From NCBI GenBank assembly GCA_019307805.1, contig JAFDIX010000011.1:1-15873 (forward strand): a stretch of DNA of 15,873 nucleotides, in the 5' to 3' direction. This document shows, piece by piece, positions 15,504-15,873 of the stretch. The notes beneath the pieces are model-generated. The model did no database searches, was not told the DNA's origin, and worked only from the letters and a program-made list of their open reading frames with translations. The number at the start of each line of letters is the position of its first letter. Position 1 is the first letter of the stretch. Both the position numbers and the translations under genes were made by a program. The stretch comes from Deltaproteobacteria bacterium (GTDB taxonomy: Bacteria > Desulfobacterota > DSM-4660 > Desulfatiglandales > HGW-15).

Positions 15504-15700
15504 TTAAAGGTAAGGTACAAGCCTGGTCACATTTTTTTGTTGGTGGAGTCCACAAGACCGGACTTCCGCAGATTTCTTTTCCGCTTTGTACTCTTTTTGG
15601 TGAGAATATGGCTTGAAAAGGCCTTGTTCCTGACAATTTTGCCTGTACCCGTGGTCTTGAAACGTTTCGCAGCACCACGGTTTGTTTTTATTTTGGGCAT
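15504..15700 (-). CDS. rpmI: Large ribosomal subunit protein bL35 with an apparent -1 frameshift in an A7 run
   Basis: The ATG at 15700 follows GGAGG with an 8-nt spacer. It reads MPKIKTNRGAAKRFKTTGTG and on through SHILTKKSTKRKRNLRKSG, clearly L35. After VDSTNKK the frame as written gives M and a TGA stop at 15527-15529, making 57 residues. Adding one A to the run of seven A (15532-15538) restores NVTRLVPYL and a TAA at 15504-15506, giving the canonical 65 residues. The 197-bp span is therefore one base short of 66 codons. The most likely explanation is a homopolymer sequencing error; polymerase slippage on the A-run or a real mutation is possible. infC, often just upstream, is not visible to the window edge. 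Confidence 0.9.
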
Positions 15701-15720
15701 TTCTAAAACCTCCGTCCCGA

Positions 15721-15873
15721 GTATATTAATAAGCCCCTCTTTTTAAGGAAATGATGCCAGGTCGGCACTCATTTCTCTAAACCTAAGCCCTGGAGGGCAA
15801 CAGATGCACCCTGGGGCGAGGGTAAAGAATCCAGGCCCAAAGGACCAGGTTTTCAAATTTCCAATAAATGTAT
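15721..15873 (-). promoter_or_regulatory. Non-coding, structured leader upstream of rpmI
   Basis: The stretch from the rpmI start to the window edge carries no recognisable infC C-terminus in any minus-strand frame. On the minus strand it has several short complementary segments: TGCC/GGCA, GCCCT/AGGGC separated by two bases, and CCCT/AGGG, with a further CCTGG/CCAGG that would compete with the last. It may be an L20- or L35-type autoregulatory leader. No clear promoter was found. Confidence 0.3.

Overview
The window looks like chromosomal DNA of a Gram-negative bacterium, most likely a Desulfobacterota/deltaproteobacterial sulfate-reducer-type genome. This is an inference from the gene set and order (rpmI-rplT-pheS-pheT-merR), a lipid A type acyltransferase, a sigma54-dependent response regulator, a cobalamin-type radical SAM protein, a five-gene Liv-type ABC transporter and moderate G+C. 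No phage, insertion sequence, CRISPR array, rRNA or tRNA was recognised.

Layout from left to right. (1) 1-1391, minus: a B12-binding-type radical SAM gene broken by a 62-bp tandem duplication and running off the left edge. (2) 1524-2519, minus: a lipid A type acyltransferase. (3) 2520-2946: a divergent control region with a 20-bp perfect palindrome, four TGCAC-type half-sites and promoter-like hexamers facing both ways. (4) 2947-4296, plus: an NtrC-type sigma54 response regulator without a kinase beside it. (5) 4297-4676: a second TGCACA-N6-TGTGCA dyad like the one upstream, then a decayed C-terminal piece of a receiver domain. (6) 9325-4677, minus: a substrate-binding protein, livH, livM, livG and livF, with a strong sigma70-like promoter at 9515-9543 and an intercistronic hairpin after the binding-protein gene. 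(7) 10833-9589, minus: an M24 metallopeptidase with all five metal ligands. (8) 10834-11182: a short-chain dehydrogenase remnant. (9) 15700-11183, minus: the translation cluster rpmI, rplT, pheS, pheT and a small MerR-family regulator. rpmI carries an apparent 1-nt deletion in an A7 run, and overlapping alternative hairpins precede pheS.

The transporter is a complete importer: periplasmic binding protein, two permeases and two ATPases. With the M24 peptidase it may serve uptake and cleavage of amino-acid or amide-type substrates, but the ligand cannot be read from the sequence. The right-hand cluster makes ribosomal proteins L35 and L20 and both subunits of phenylalanyl-tRNA synthetase. The most unusual signals are the matching dyads on both sides of the sigma54 regulator and the two lesions (62-bp duplication, rpmI frameshift), each of which may be real biology or an assembly or sequencing error. 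I see no convincing large novel defence or biosynthetic system.
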